Notes: generated by a model not told the origin, from the sequence alone. Shown: positions 26,739 through 36,334, counted from the stretch's first letter. The stretch is DNA of 64,000 bases from [Leptolyngbya] sp. JSC-1 (GCA_000733415.1 KL662191.1:3051015-3115014); one strand, 5' to 3'. Numbers and translations: made by a program.

Positions 26739-28001
26739 ATGCAATACGAGTATTCTGCAACCCATGATTCCTGGTTGCGTCAAGCAATGTTCGCGAAGGA
26801 CAAAGCCAAGCATTTGGATGGTTGGCGAAGTCACTATGCAAAAATCGATCCTGAACTCAAATTCGATCAGTTTGGTTTCATTCCAAAACTCTCTGACCTC
26901 GATCGCTTGCCCCACCTCAGCTTCATGTTGCGGGTTCCCTTCAAACTACGAAAGCCCTACCTGAGTAAAGACGATCGCACCTTTCATCTGCTGGAAAATC
27001 CCGTCCGCAAAGACAAGGTGTTTCAAACGCTAATGGTTGCTTCTACCGGCTGGAAAGGAGCATTACATAGTGCAATGGTTCAGCAGTTAGCAGAATGGTG
27101 GTGTAATTTAGATGACAAGAATAGCCCGAGTCATCGCAAAGAGTTTGTAGCACGACGAATTGGTTTAGGACGGCTCTTTGGGACTGAAAAGGGCATTCAA
27201 ATAGATAGTAAAGAACTTGAGAACTATCTGGATAGCCTCGGTGACAAGTATCTAGCACGCTGGTATCGACGCTATGTTCGACGGTATCTCTCTTCATCTG
27301 GATTCTTTTCAGGGTGGCTCTATTTTTATCCCACTTTCTTTAACCAGATTGGACTGGAAGTGATTAACCCGCACGATCGCAAAACCGGGGTTGGTAAGAA
27401 CCCAATTTTGATTGAATCGGTTCCCATTGGAGCAACAGGCGAACTGGTAATCCTGTATGTGCCCTTTGGTAAGGTTGAAAAAATTCAGATTGCTGAAGAT
27501 TTGAAACTAGTCGCTGAAAGAGTACAAGCCATGCTCACGGTCTACGGCTTTGGCGCAAAGACTAGTAGTGGCTTTGGTGTTGCAGATGTTGAGGGAAAGG
27601 GAGAATTGGCGATTCGGGCAGATTTGCCAGGTTTAGAGCAACCTCCTGAACCCGAAATCAAACAACCTGAACCTGAGCTACCCCGCTATTTAATTGCACC
27701 GAGACAACTTCATCCAGACTTTCAAAATTCTAACGGTAGTCTCAAGTCTGAGGCAGAATACTTGAAAGGGAGATCTGGTAAGAAAGAAAAGCAGCTTTAT
27801 GACAAGGCTAAAAAGTGGTGGGAACGTGAGGGCCGCCATTTGACAGAAACCACTACACAAGAACCAGTGCCCAAACCCGAACCCCCGTCGCTGAGATCAA
27901 CTGTGACTGAAGTATCTTTTGCTAACTGGACTGAGTTGGGCGAACAAGCACGGCGCATGGCGGAACAATTATCTGGAAAGCAGGAAGAGGCGGAGAATTA
28001 G
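26739..28001 (+). CDS. RAMP protein, Cmr6-like (Cas7-type)
   Basis: The protein is 420 residues from ATG 26739, preceded by AGAGG. RAMP features are a first strand MLRVPFKLRKPYLSKDD, GWKGALHSAMVQQLAEWW, GRLFGTEKG, and a glycine-rich loop VYGFGAKTSSGFGVADV near residue 270, the pattern of Cmr6. The last 130 residues are a charged, Pro-rich extension not expected of Cmr6 (usual length about 300), with a helical segment before it. Cmr6 sits at the backbone terminus next to Cmr1 in type III-B/III-C complexes. The identity as Cmr6 rather than another Cas7 is inferred from motif and operon order. Confidence 0.7.
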   Translation: MQYEYSATHDSWLRQAMFAKDKAKHLDGWRSHYAKIDPELKFDQFGFIPKLSDLDRLPHLSFMLRVPFKLRKPYLSKDDRTFHLLENPVRKDKVFQTLMVASTGWKGALHSAMVQQLAEWWCNLDDKNSPSHRKEFVARRIGLGRLFGTEKGIQIDSKELENYLDSLGDKYLARWYRRYVRRYLSSSGFFSGWLYFYPTFFNQIGLEVINPHDRKTGVGKNPILIESVPIGATGELVILYVPFGKVEKIQIAEDLKLVAERVQAMLTVYGFGAKTSSGFGVADVEGKGELAIRADLPGLEQPPEPEIKQPEPELPRYLIAPRQLHPDFQNSNGSLKSEAEYLKGRSGKKEKQLYDKAKKWWEREGRHLTETTTQEPVPKPEPPSLRSTVTEVSFANWTELGEQARRMAEQLSGKQEEAEN

Positions 28002-28003
28002 CC

Positions 28004-31000
28004 ATGACTGGCGACTTGACAAATTTAGCCAAGAAACGTGATGCCTTACTCTTAGCAGAAATAGCAGCATGGCTACATATGTTAGGTAAGTTTCAGGAAA
28101 GTTTTCTACAAGGCGATCACAGAATATCTGCCACTCAGATTCCACCAGATATAACAACAAAATACCGTAATTTAGACTCTTTACTAAAAGACTCCTGGAC
28201 AGGCAATGTTTGGAAGAAATTCAATATTTCAAAATTTGGCGCTGCTTCACTGAAAATATCCAGTTTTATAGAAGCTCATCACAAGCAATCTCCTCCAGAA
28301 GGCTTGTTGAAGTTAATGTCGGATTCACATGGACGCGGTTCAGGCATTGAGAAGGGAGTGTTGAATCGTTTTGCAGATGGTCAAACAAATACCGTCTATC
28401 TATCAACAGCTTTTGGAACAGAAACTGATGTTATTGATCTGAACAAGCTGCAAATCGATCGCTATTATTTTTATAATTTTCTACAAACGAACCTCGAACT
28501 TCTAAAGAATTCATTAGGAAGCTCTGTTTTCGACTGGAAGGAATTCCGCCACAAGTTTATTTCTTCTGTAGAAGATTACTTTTGTCAGACGGTTGCGGAA
28601 ACTCGCCGCCCTCTCAGTGATGTCTCTCTATTTGATCAGACGGCTGCTAGTGTTGCCTTCTTCAAAGCAGCATTAGCTCAGAACTTGCTGCTTGGCTGGA
28701 AAGATCCTGTTACCGACGAGATTGAAAAAAAATATTACTGGCGATTTCTGCGCGTTGGCTTAGATGGACTGGTATTTTGGGGTGATTCTATCCGAATTAG
28801 TGACTTGTTAGCACGAAAGCAATTGATTATAGATGCATTAAATGAAATTCAGAAGGTTGTTGAACATGCCTATCCTCTAGGATTAGAGGTTTATCGAGAT
28901 GAAAATGGCAGTCTATTCCTTGTTCCAGATATTGATGATTTGCTTGATGCAAAGGCAGAGTCAGGAGATTCACTAGACAAGTATCTACAAGAAATTGCTA
29001 ATCGTCGATTTGATGGCGAAGCGCATTGGATGCTGGAGTTGAGCAATCGCACCCGAAACACCTTACGATTTGGTAAGTTGGCAACCTCTCCACTCAATAA
29101 GCCAACGGCTAATTCTGAGTGGATTGCACCTTACTGGAATGAGAAGCAAGATATTTGTCCTGTATGTGGCTTGCGACCTATTAGTTCAAGTAAAAAATTG
29201 AAAGTATGTGATACGTGTAGCGATCGCCGAACTTCTCGTGCCCAAAAATGGACGCAGGAATTAAAAACGACGATTTGGATCGATGAAATCGCAGATAGCA
29301 ATAGCCGTCTTGCCCTGCTCGTTGGACAATTTGAACTGGCATCGTGGCTGTCTGGCGAAGCATTCAATAGTATGACTTCCTTTGATCCTATATCTCGAAA
29401 AATGCATAACAAGAAGAGAGACAATCAAAGGACGGGGGAAAAGGCACAAGAATTTGATTTTTCTTATTCTCAACTTCTTAGTGATATTGAAAGTAAGACA
29501 TTCACGAGTACTGAAGATTCAAATTTAGATAATCTTGTCGAAAGCAATAACCGTGGAGCAATTAAAGACTCTGTTCCATATCCCTATGCTGATCTATTTG
29601 AGCAGTTTTACGATCTACAAGTTACGGACTCTGATTTAGGGGAAGGAAGAACAGCTAAGGAGCCTTTTCTTCTAGCTTTAGCAATGATGCGACAAAATCC
29701 CTCGTTTGCCCGTTTGCGTCGGGTCTGGGAAACTACCCAACGATTTTGGCAAGAGGCACTAGCAGGTGTTCCAGATACACAGCTACCAAAGATAAAAGGT
29801 CGGCTCACTATTGAAGCGGCCAATCTTGCTGAATTTAGGTTACAGCCTTTTGGTAACTATGACCTTGTGTTGGGCAAGACAAAGCTGAGCGTTTTAAATA
29901 ACAATGGTGAGCTGATTGCCATAGATAATCTGCGCTACATTGCCAGGCAACTTGGCGCAGAACCTCAACAGTACGCGGATGACGAAGCCGCAGTAGGGTT
30001 TCTTCGTCAGCAATTGCTTAGCCAACAAATACCTATAGAGGAACCAACTGGGTATGGAAGCCCCAACAAGTTGCGAGGCAGACTGAACATCAGGAATATA
30101 ACTTTTGACTCAAAAGAATATCGCCCTGTAATTCCTATCCTGGCTGAGCCGCGCACATTCATGGCACTGGTTCCAGCGGAGAAATCATTAGATGTCATTA
30201 AGGCAATCCAAACCAAATATGAACGGGAGATGGGAAAAGTTCGCAATCGTCTCCCTCTGCACCTGGGTGTCGTGTATTTCCAGCGGCGCACTCCTCTCCG
30301 GGCTGCCCTGGATGCTGGGCGACAGATGTTGGGCTATAAATCACCCGATAATCAGCAGCTTTGGCACATATCGAAGATTCAGTGTCTATTAACACCTGAT
30401 AAAGAAGACCTGGCCAATGGTACTCAACAGTTTAAGAAAACTATTGTTTTAGATCTGTGCCGAGATACCTATACAATCACTTGGCATATTCCTGTTGCGA
30501 TGGGTGATGGCACAACTGTGGATGTCTGGTATCCTTACGTCTTTTTGAAGACGAATGATGACGATAGCAAGGTAACAGCAGAACGACAACGGGCAATCAA
30601 GAGTCAGAGACCTGGAACGACTGATCCCTGTTGGCTGGTTCATGCTGGCGATTTGAAAGAAGGAGACTTAATCTACTTCACCCCCTCTAGCTTCGACTTT
30701 GAATTCCTCGATACCACCGCCCGCCGCTTCGAGATTTACTACGACGAAAGTGGTCGCCGTCCCCGTCGCACCCGTCCCTTCTACCTGGAAGACCTCGATC
30801 GCTTCGACACTCTCTGGAAGATTCTCAAAAACCTGGAAACCTCGCAACGACATCAGGTGATTTATGCGATCGAAGCCACCCGCGAGATGTGGTACGGACA
30901 GGATGAACAACAATCACTCAGTGATCCAGTATTCCGACAATTCGTGAATGATACTCTGGCAACTGCAACCTGGAGAAAAGACTATAAGCAATGGACAGAC

Positions 31001-31102
31001 ATCCCATCAGAGCAACGCCAACAACTGATCGACGCTGGTATACGAGGCGAATTAGCTGATTTGGCAGAACTACACATGGAAATTTTGAAAGAGCGAGATT
31101 AA
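28004..31102 (+). CDS. csx11: Csx11-family Cas10, cyclase motif lost (type III-C-like)
   Basis: This 1032-residue large subunit has the Csx11 layout. The HD-like N-terminus reads EIAAWLHMLGKFQ, with His25 followed by Met26 where active nucleases have Asp; EAHHK and SDSHGRGSGIEKG follow. A zinc finger holds C385, C388, C402 and C405. In the second palm domain, the place of YAGGDD is taken by LAEPRTFMALVPAEK, with E715-P-R-T. So neither the DNase nor the cyclic-oligoadenylate site looks active. Csx11 (MTH326-like) marks subtype III-C, whose Cas10 has an inactive cyclase domain. It follows the cmr6-like gene by 2 nt and precedes cmr4 by 11 nt. Confidence 0.82.
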   Translation: MTGDLTNLAKKRDALLLAEIAAWLHMLGKFQESFLQGDHRISATQIPPDITTKYRNLDSLLKDSWTGNVWKKFNISKFGAASLKISSFIEAHHKQSPPEGLLKLMSDSHGRGSGIEKGVLNRFADGQTNTVYLSTAFGTETDVIDLNKLQIDRYYFYNFLQTNLELLKNSLGSSVFDWKEFRHKFISSVEDYFCQTVAETRRPLSDVSLFDQTAASVAFFKAALAQNLLLGWKDPVTDEIEKKYYWRFLRVGLDGLVFWGDSIRISDLLARKQLIIDALNEIQKVVEHAYPLGLEVYRDENGSLFLVPDIDDLLDAKAESGDSLDKYLQEIANRRFDGEAHWMLELSNRTRNTLRFGKLATSPLNKPTANSEWIAPYWNEKQDICPVCGLRPISSSKKLKVCDTCSDRRTSRAQKWTQELKTTIWIDEIADSNSRLALLVGQFELASWLSGEAFNSMTSFDPISRKMHNKKRDNQRTGEKAQEFDFSYSQLLSDIESKTFTSTEDSNLDNLVESNNRGAIKDSVPYPYADLFEQFYDLQVTDSDLGEGRTAKEPFLLALAMMRQNPSFARLRRVWETTQRFWQEALAGVPDTQLPKIKGRLTIEAANLAEFRLQPFGNYDLVLGKTKLSVLNNNGELIAIDNLRYIARQLGAEPQQYADDEAAVGFLRQQLLSQQIPIEEPTGYGSPNKLRGRLNIRNITFDSKEYRPVIPILAEPRTFMALVPAEKSLDVIKAIQTKYEREMGKVRNRLPLHLGVVYFQRRTPLRAALDAGRQMLGYKSPDNQQLWHISKIQCLLTPDKEDLANGTQQFKKTIVLDLCRDTYTITWHIPVAMGDGTTVDVWYPYVFLKTNDDDSKVTAERQRAIKSQRPGTTDPCWLVHAGDLKEGDLIYFTPSSFDFEFLDTTARRFEIYYDESGRRPRRTRPFYLEDLDRFDTLWKILKNLETSQRHQVIYAIEATREMWYGQDEQQSLSDPVFRQFVNDTLATATWRKDYKQWTDIPSEQRQQLIDAGIRGELADLAELHMEILKERD

Positions 31103-31113
31103 GGATAACAAGG

Positions 31114-32235
31114 ATGACAAACAAGCAACCGACAGCCAGCCAGTCAAGCAATAGCAACAAGTCACTGCGTTACGTGCGGCAATGCTACCTGTTTATGACC
31201 CTCGACCCAGTACATATTGGCACTGGGGGCTATCGCCTGGGCCGGGTAGACAACAGCATTGTGCGAGAACCGGGTACAAAGATCCCTAAAATTCCTGGGA
31301 CAAGTTTGCATGGAGCTGCGCGTTCCTATGCCGCTCAGTTGTACGAAACGCCTTGGGCAGCAGGGCAGAAACACGAAAAACCTAGTGGTATCAATGCTGA
31401 CCTAAGTTCTAATCCAGTCTGTTATACCTTTGGCTATCTTGGGAAATCCCAGAATAATGGTGATGAAGGCAAGAATTATTCTGGTGTGGTGAATATCTTT
31501 GATGCCCACGTGCTGCTGTTTCCCGTGCATTCGATGGTAGGTCCAGTGTGGGTGAGTACGGTAGAGCGGCTAGAGGAAGCAGGATTTACCGGTCTGCCTG
31601 ACGACTGGTGTGAAATGGATACAGCAGTTCTAACCTGGGACAAACCTGATAAACGGCTCAACTTGGGTTGGCTGATGGTGAAAGTTGCAGACCAAGAAGC
31701 ACAAATACAAGCTCCTTCAGAATGGCAGGGCAGCAATGGGCAGATGGGCGATCGCCTCAAGTCTCTTGAGCAAGTCATCAACAAAATTGTCATTGTCAAA
31801 GACTCACTCTTCAGCCATGTCGTGAATAGCAACTTGGAAGTCCGCACATCCGTTGCTATTAGCCCTGAGACAGGTGCAGCAGAAGAAGGCGCATTGTTCA
31901 CTTATGAAGCTATCCCTCGTGCCACCTTCCTTACCGCAGAAGTCGTGCTGGATGATTATGGTGCTGGTGAAGAAGCGGATGACAAGAAGAAAGAGAATGG
32001 TCAATCTCAGCGTAAGCGTCCATTTCCTAAAGACAAAAAACACAACAGCGATGAAAATATACCGGGTGGTTCCTGGAACTGTCCATTATGCGTAGTAAAA
32101 GCAGGTTTTGGCATGATTGAATGGCTAGGTGTGGGTGGCATGGGCACACGCGGTTTTGGGCGAATGGCGATCGTAGGCAATCCGGTAGAGGAGAAATACG
32201 GTGAGGAGCAAGGAAATGAACAACACACCCATTAA
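31114..32235 (+). CDS. cmr4: Type III CRISPR backbone RNase Cmr4 (Cas7)
   Basis: The 373-residue protein carries the Cmr4 signature LDPVHIGTGGYRLGRVDNSIVRE and IPGTSLHGAARSYA. Asp46 in VDNSIVRE lines up with the catalytic Asp26 of Pyrococcus Cmr4 (VVDQPIQRE), which cuts target RNA at 6-nt intervals. The glycine-rich loop is GVGGMGTRGFGRMA near the C-terminus. Multiple copies of Cmr4 form the crRNA-bound backbone. About 30 charged residues (EEADDKKKENGQSQRKR) form a likely disordered insertion. Its 3' end overlaps the small-subunit start by about 20 nt, so the genes are coupled. Confidence 0.9.
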   Translation: MTNKQPTASQSSNSNKSLRYVRQCYLFMTLDPVHIGTGGYRLGRVDNSIVREPGTKIPKIPGTSLHGAARSYAAQLYETPWAAGQKHEKPSGINADLSSNPVCYTFGYLGKSQNNGDEGKNYSGVVNIFDAHVLLFPVHSMVGPVWVSTVERLEEAGFTGLPDDWCEMDTAVLTWDKPDKRLNLGWLMVKVADQEAQIQAPSEWQGSNGQMGDRLKSLEQVINKIVIVKDSLFSHVVNSNLEVRTSVAISPETGAAEEGALFTYEAIPRATFLTAEVVLDDYGAGEEADDKKKENGQSQRKRPFPKDKKHNSDENIPGGSWNCPLCVVKAGFGMIEWLGVGGMGTRGFGRMAIVGNPVEEKYGEEQGNEQHTH

Positions 32236-32665
32236 TCTCGATCGCCTCGCTGCTCAACATGCTCAAACACTCATTACTGATACAAAAGATGAGAAGCCAA
32301 GCGACATTGAAAATACCGTTACTAAGACGTTAGGAATATTGCAAGAAGATGGCGTTTATGCCTGTTTTCTCTACTTATTAGCGAGAGAGAAGGAACCTGG
32401 TAAAAAGGTTATTGAACAGATGTTGAATTTACTGGAGGGTCTAGGCTTTGGTTGGAACAAGCCTATGAACAATAATGAGATTGATCTCCGTCCTGACAGT
32501 GTACTCAAGCACATCACTGACCATGTAACTCAGAACTTAGAGCAACTGTTGCTAGCAAAAGAGACCCTGGAGCAAATGTTGATCTATGCTCGGTATGGGG
32601 CAAAGGCACGGCGAGAAGCAGAATCAAAGAATAATGGGCAAGCGGGGCAGGAGAATCAGTCGTGA
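32216..32665 (+). CDS. cmr5: Small alpha-helical subunit Cmr5 (Cas11)
   Basis: The protein is 149 residues from MNNTPINLDRLAAQHA; an ATG at 32201 would add five. It is all helical in appearance. The family pattern is RLAAQHAQTLI..., then VTKTLGILQEDGVYACFLYLLA and a C-terminal VTQNLEQLLLAKETLEQMLIYAR. Cmr5/Cas11 stacks along the Cmr4 filament and positions target RNA. It overlaps cmr4 at its start, and its TGA stop overlaps the GTG start of the next RAMP gene. Similarity is judged from helix pattern and operon place, so this is less certain than cmr4. Confidence 0.75.
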   Translation: MNNTPINLDRLAAQHAQTLITDTKDEKPSDIENTVTKTLGILQEDGVYACFLYLLAREKEPGKKVIEQMLNLLEGLGFGWNKPMNNNEIDLRPDSVLKHITDHVTQNLEQLLLAKETLEQMLIYARYGAKARREAESKNNGQAGQENQS

Positions 32666-33561
32666 CCTGGACAGCTTACCGAGTGGTGTTTAGGCTAAAA
32701 TCTCCGATGCATATTGGTTGTGGCAAAGTGGGGAATGTGCAGCGCACTCGTCCCTATGTAACTGGCAGGATGTTTTGGGGTGCTTTAACGATGCGGCTGA
32801 CCCGTGACCAGCATCAACCTGCAACGCGCTCGGAACTATATCAAAAAATTGGGGGAGAAGTTCATCAGTACCTAAAGTTTACCTATTTTTATCCAGCAAT
32901 TAAAAAAACAGAGAGCAATCAATCGGAAGAGAATCAAGACAATCAACCGAATTATGAAATCATCTTTCCTTGGGGAAACGAAAGTCTGTTTCGCCGTCGG
33001 TTTCTCAGCAGCTATGCTAGCACTGCATTAGTGTATCCCCGACAAGCAGCCGATGAAGGATTATTGCACGAAGTAGAGTTTCTCTCGCCTCGGACGCTAG
33101 ATACGGGAAAACAAGTTTATTTAGTGGGCTATGTGTTCGCCAAGGATAACTGTCAGTTAAATTGGAAAGAGGCTTGTTGCAAACTGCAAATGGGCGGCGA
33201 ACGAGGCTACGGCTGGGGTGATGTGGCTCCTGAGTTTCCTGAAAAGCAGAAAGGATTTGAGCCAGTCCAGACAAATGAATTATTTTGTGGAAAAGCGACG
33301 TTTGAAGCCACTGAGGATGGACCGATTATCAAGCCAACGGAACAGCTTCTGGCTCATACTGTAACTGCCAACGTAGTTGCCCAGGGAGAAATTGAGCCGA
33401 TGGTGGGGCGAGAGTGGCGATCGCACAATAATGCAACCAATTCCTACGCCGGACAACATGTTGAGCAATTTGGCGATGCCTGCTGGGTGCCAGGAAGTAC
33501 GGTAGCGCAATCGCTAAATTTTGTGATTGGAAATTTCGGTATCTGGCATTTGTCAACCTGA
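32662..33561 (+). CDS. RAMP protein, candidate Cmr3/Cas5 subunit
   Basis: The 299-residue protein starts at a GTG that overlaps the cmr5 stop (GTGA). The RAMP N-terminus is FRLKSPMHIGCGKVGNVQRT, then YVTGRMFWGALTMRLTRD. A glycine-rich loop, MGGERGYGWGDVAPEF, lies near residue 175. A Cas5-type subunit, which caps the crRNA 5' tag, is otherwise missing from this operon, so this is the best candidate. Direct resemblance to canonical Cmr3 is not strong. The gene ends 28 bp before the putative AraC operator of the downstream receptor, marking the right edge of the CRISPR segment. Confidence 0.6.
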   Translation: MTWTAYRVVFRLKSPMHIGCGKVGNVQRTRPYVTGRMFWGALTMRLTRDQHQPATRSELYQKIGGEVHQYLKFTYFYPAIKKTESNQSEENQDNQPNYEIIFPWGNESLFRRRFLSSYASTALVYPRQAADEGLLHEVEFLSPRTLDTGKQVYLVGYVFAKDNCQLNWKEACCKLQMGGERGYGWGDVAPEFPEKQKGFEPVQTNELFCGKATFEATEDGPIIKPTEQLLAHTVTANVVAQGEIEPMVGREWRSHNNATNSYAGQHVEQFGDACWVPGSTVAQSLNFVIGNFGIWHLST

Positions 33562-33589
33562 CTCTGACTGTCTTGCTTCACCCTTCCGA

Positions 33590-33625
33590 TCCGGATCGGG
33601 CAAATAAAAATCCGTTTTGGGCAAA
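33590..33625 (+). promoter_or_regulatory. Tandem 21-bp-spaced site upstream of receptor 1 (putative AraC operator)
   Basis: TCCGGATCGGGCAAA (33590-33604) and TCCGTTTTGGGCAAA (33611-33625) are direct repeats exactly 21 bp apart, two helical turns. They lie about 100 bp upstream of the receptor ATG. Matching tandem sites lie upstream of the three other intact receptors in the same orientation. AraC-family activators bind direct repeats with such spacing. The repeats are seen; the binding is inferred. Confidence 0.7.
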
Positions 33626-33728
33626 CTCTGATTGCTCGATTCCTCTATTCTGATTTAGCTGAGAAAATTCCTATCAGATGCTCGTCTCCATTGTGGCAGG
33701 TGGGCTAGAGAATTTGGTGTGAGGCAAT

Positions 33729-36323
33729 ATGGGGAAATCAGAACTGCTGCTGAGTTTGTCTTTGCTTGGGTTGGTGACGGCCCACCCGGTGCAAGCGGTT
33801 GAATCTGCTCTAACGCGACAGTTGCAACAAGTTCAACAAGCTCAATCGACCAATTCGTCAGGAGCCGTCAGGGAAACTAGCGGTGGAGTCAGCGGTGCAG
33901 TAATTCGTGAAACTGCCCCGCCTCGCTTGCAGGAGCTAGAACAACCGGCCACAACCGTGGAGGAATGGCTGGCACAGTTGATTGTTCAAGTCACCGGGGT
34001 GCAACTGAACTCAGCGGATGACGGATTGGAGATCATTCTCGAAACTTCGGGCAATCTAGCGCCAGTGACGCCGACGGTGGTGGGGAATGCCTTAATCGCC
34101 GATATTCCCGATGCGGTGTTGGCTTTGCCAGATGCAGATGACTATCAAGCCGCGAATCCAGCCGCGGGCATTGCCTTGGTATCGGTGACAAATTTGCCCA
34201 ACAATCGAGTTCGTGTGGCAATTACCGGCACCGAGGCTCCTCCCACGGCTGCGATCAGAACCGATGCTGAAGCCTTCGTGCTGAGTGTGACGCCGGGAAC
34301 CGCTACGGCAGATACTGCAGACGACGCCATTCAAGTAATTGTGACTGGCGAGCAAGAGGAAGGCTATAACCCATCAGAAGCCACTACCGGAACTCGGATT
34401 GAAGCACCGCTGCGAGATCTGCCCTTGGCGATTCAGGTGATTCCCGAACAGGTGATCGAGGATCAGCGAGTGGTTCGATTCAACGAATTAGCAAATACGG
34501 TGCCGGGTGTGGAGCCGCAAATTGGATATGGCGGGATTTCTTCCACCGGATTTTTGATTCGCGGGTTTTCAACCGAGTTCGAGAGTTTTCGGGATGGATT
34601 CCGAGATTTTGGCTTCATCAGTCCGCGGGATGTAGCCAATGTAGAACGGGTGGAATTCCTACGCGGACCAGCCTCGGTGCTCTATGGAGGTGGCTTTTCC
34701 TTTAGTGGTGCAGTAAATACCGTAACGAAACGTCCGCTTCCCGAACCGCGCTATCAAGTTGAGGGCATCGTTGGCAGCTATGATTTTTACCGCTCCACGC
34801 TGGATTTCACCGGACCGCTCAACGACAATGCAACGGTGTTGTATCGGTTAAATGTCGCCTACGAGAACGCCGATAGTTTCCGCGATTTCAACCGCAGTGA
34901 AAGCATCTTCGTGGCTCCAGTGATTAGCTGGGATTCCAATACCGGCACGCGGTTGACCGTTGGGCTTGAATATCAAGACTACAAATATGCCTACGATCGC
35001 GGCTTACCGCCAATTGAGGCATCCTTTGACGTACCGATTAGCCGCACCATTATTGAGCCAGATTTTAATGACGCTGAATTTGATTCAGTGCGCTTATTCT
35101 ATGACTTTGAGCATGAATTTAGCGACCAGTGGCGCATCCGCAATGGATTGAACGTCTTGAGTGTGCAAGGTGGGATTGAAGAAGTTTCGCTAGGCAACTT
35201 TGATACGATTCTGGAGCCAGATGGCCGCACATTAACCCGCAGCTCCAACCGCACGGACGAATCCCAATTCAACATTGCCATGCAGACTGAACTGATCGGG
35301 GAATTTCAAACCGGATCGATCGAACATAATTTGCTGTTTGGGGTTGAACTGGCACGTTACCGTTTTGCCTATAATTTCTTCAGCGCCCCAATTGGTCCAA
35401 TCGACTTTTTTGACCCAGATTATGGTGCAGAGCCAGGAGAATTTGAGCCGAACTTTAACGAGGAATACGGCTCAGATAACGTTGGCATCTATCTGCAAGA
35501 CCTGATCTACCTCACGCCTAATTTGATTTTGTTAGCAGGCGGACGATTCGATTGGAGTGACACCATCTACCGCGATCGCAACACCAACACGATTAATAAC
35601 GAACAATCCGAAACCAACTTTGCGCCACGCTTAGGTCTTGTTTACCAACCAACCGATACCACCTCGCTGTACTTCAACTGGTCCAACTCCTTCAATCCCG
35701 AAGTCTTTAGCCGCAGTCGCACCGGAGAAGCCTTTGAACCCCAGCGAGGTGAGCAGTTTGAAGTTGGCATCAAGCAGGACATCACTGACGATCTCTCTGC
35801 CACCTTAGCGCTCTATCATTTGTCGCGGCAGAATGTATTGACCACCGATCCGGAAGATGCAAATTTTAGTGTGCAAACCGGCGAGCAAGTTAGCCGCGGT
35901 GTTGAATTTGATATTACGGGTGAAATTCTGCCGGGTTGGAACATCATTGCCAGCTATGCCTATACCGATGCCTTTGTGAGCGAAGACAACAGCATTCCCG
36001 AAGACGATCGCTTGGTGGGAGTGCCGCGAAATAGCGCCAGTTTGTGGACGACCTATGAAATCCAATCCGGCAGCTTGGAAGGGCTGGGCTTTGGCTTAGG
36101 ACTCGTCTATGTGGACGAACGAGAAGCCCTCTTGCCCAATACAGGGTTGACGTTGCCCTCCTACTTCCGCACCGATGCCAGTATTTTTTACCGCCGGGAT
36201 CGCTACCGATTCGCCATCAATATCAAAAATTTATTTGACACCGAATACTACAATAGCCAGGGCTACTTCATTGTGCCCGGTGCACCTCTGACGATCCTAG
36301 GTTCAGTTGCGGTGGAATTTTAG
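33729..36323 (+). CDS. TonB-dependent siderophore receptor with AMIN domain (receptor 1)
   Basis: This 864-residue outer-membrane receptor has a signal peptide at residues 1-23 (LLLSLSLLGLVTAHPVQA). An AMIN domain lies at about 85-190 (VTGVQLNSADDGLEIILE), and a TonB-box-like IQVIVTGEQE at about 201. The plug domain is about 215-330 (APLRDLPLAIQVIPEQVIED, FLIRGF, VEFLRGPASVLYGG). A 22-strand barrel ends in LGSVAVEF, with the C-terminal Phe used in barrel assembly. The AMIN domain may tie the receptor to peptidoglycan. The binding lipoprotein gene starts 11 nt on. The receptor would normally follow its AraC gene, but the cas operon lies between. Confidence 0.93.
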   Translation: MGKSELLLSLSLLGLVTAHPVQAVESALTRQLQQVQQAQSTNSSGAVRETSGGVSGAVIRETAPPRLQELEQPATTVEEWLAQLIVQVTGVQLNSADDGLEIILETSGNLAPVTPTVVGNALIADIPDAVLALPDADDYQAANPAAGIALVSVTNLPNNRVRVAITGTEAPPTAAIRTDAEAFVLSVTPGTATADTADDAIQVIVTGEQEEGYNPSEATTGTRIEAPLRDLPLAIQVIPEQVIEDQRVVRFNELANTVPGVEPQIGYGGISSTGFLIRGFSTEFESFRDGFRDFGFISPRDVANVERVEFLRGPASVLYGGGFSFSGAVNTVTKRPLPEPRYQVEGIVGSYDFYRSTLDFTGPLNDNATVLYRLNVAYENADSFRDFNRSESIFVAPVISWDSNTGTRLTVGLEYQDYKYAYDRGLPPIEASFDVPISRTIIEPDFNDAEFDSVRLFYDFEHEFSDQWRIRNGLNVLSVQGGIEEVSLGNFDTILEPDGRTLTRSSNRTDESQFNIAMQTELIGEFQTGSIEHNLLFGVELARYRFAYNFFSAPIGPIDFFDPDYGAEPGEFEPNFNEEYGSDNVGIYLQDLIYLTPNLILLAGGRFDWSDTIYRDRNTNTINNEQSETNFAPRLGLVYQPTDTTSLYFNWSNSFNPEVFSRSRTGEAFEPQRGEQFEVGIKQDITDDLSATLALYHLSRQNVLTTDPEDANFSVQTGEQVSRGVEFDITGEILPGWNIIASYAYTDAFVSEDNSIPEDDRLVGVPRNSASLWTTYEIQSGSLEGLGFGLGLVYVDEREALLPNTGLTLPSYFRTDASIFYRRDRYRFAINIKNLFDTEYYNSQGYFIVPGAPLTILGSVAVEF

Positions 36324-36334
36324 GGAGGAATGCG

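Noticed and set aside
29131..29473. Minus-strand frames within csx11
   Set aside because: They lie wholly inside the Csx11 gene, in the zinc-finger region, and show no family features.
33729..36323. The AMIN domain of the receptors as a novel fusion
   Set aside because: N-terminal AMIN domains on TonB receptors are already known in cyanobacteria, so this is noted in the annotation only.
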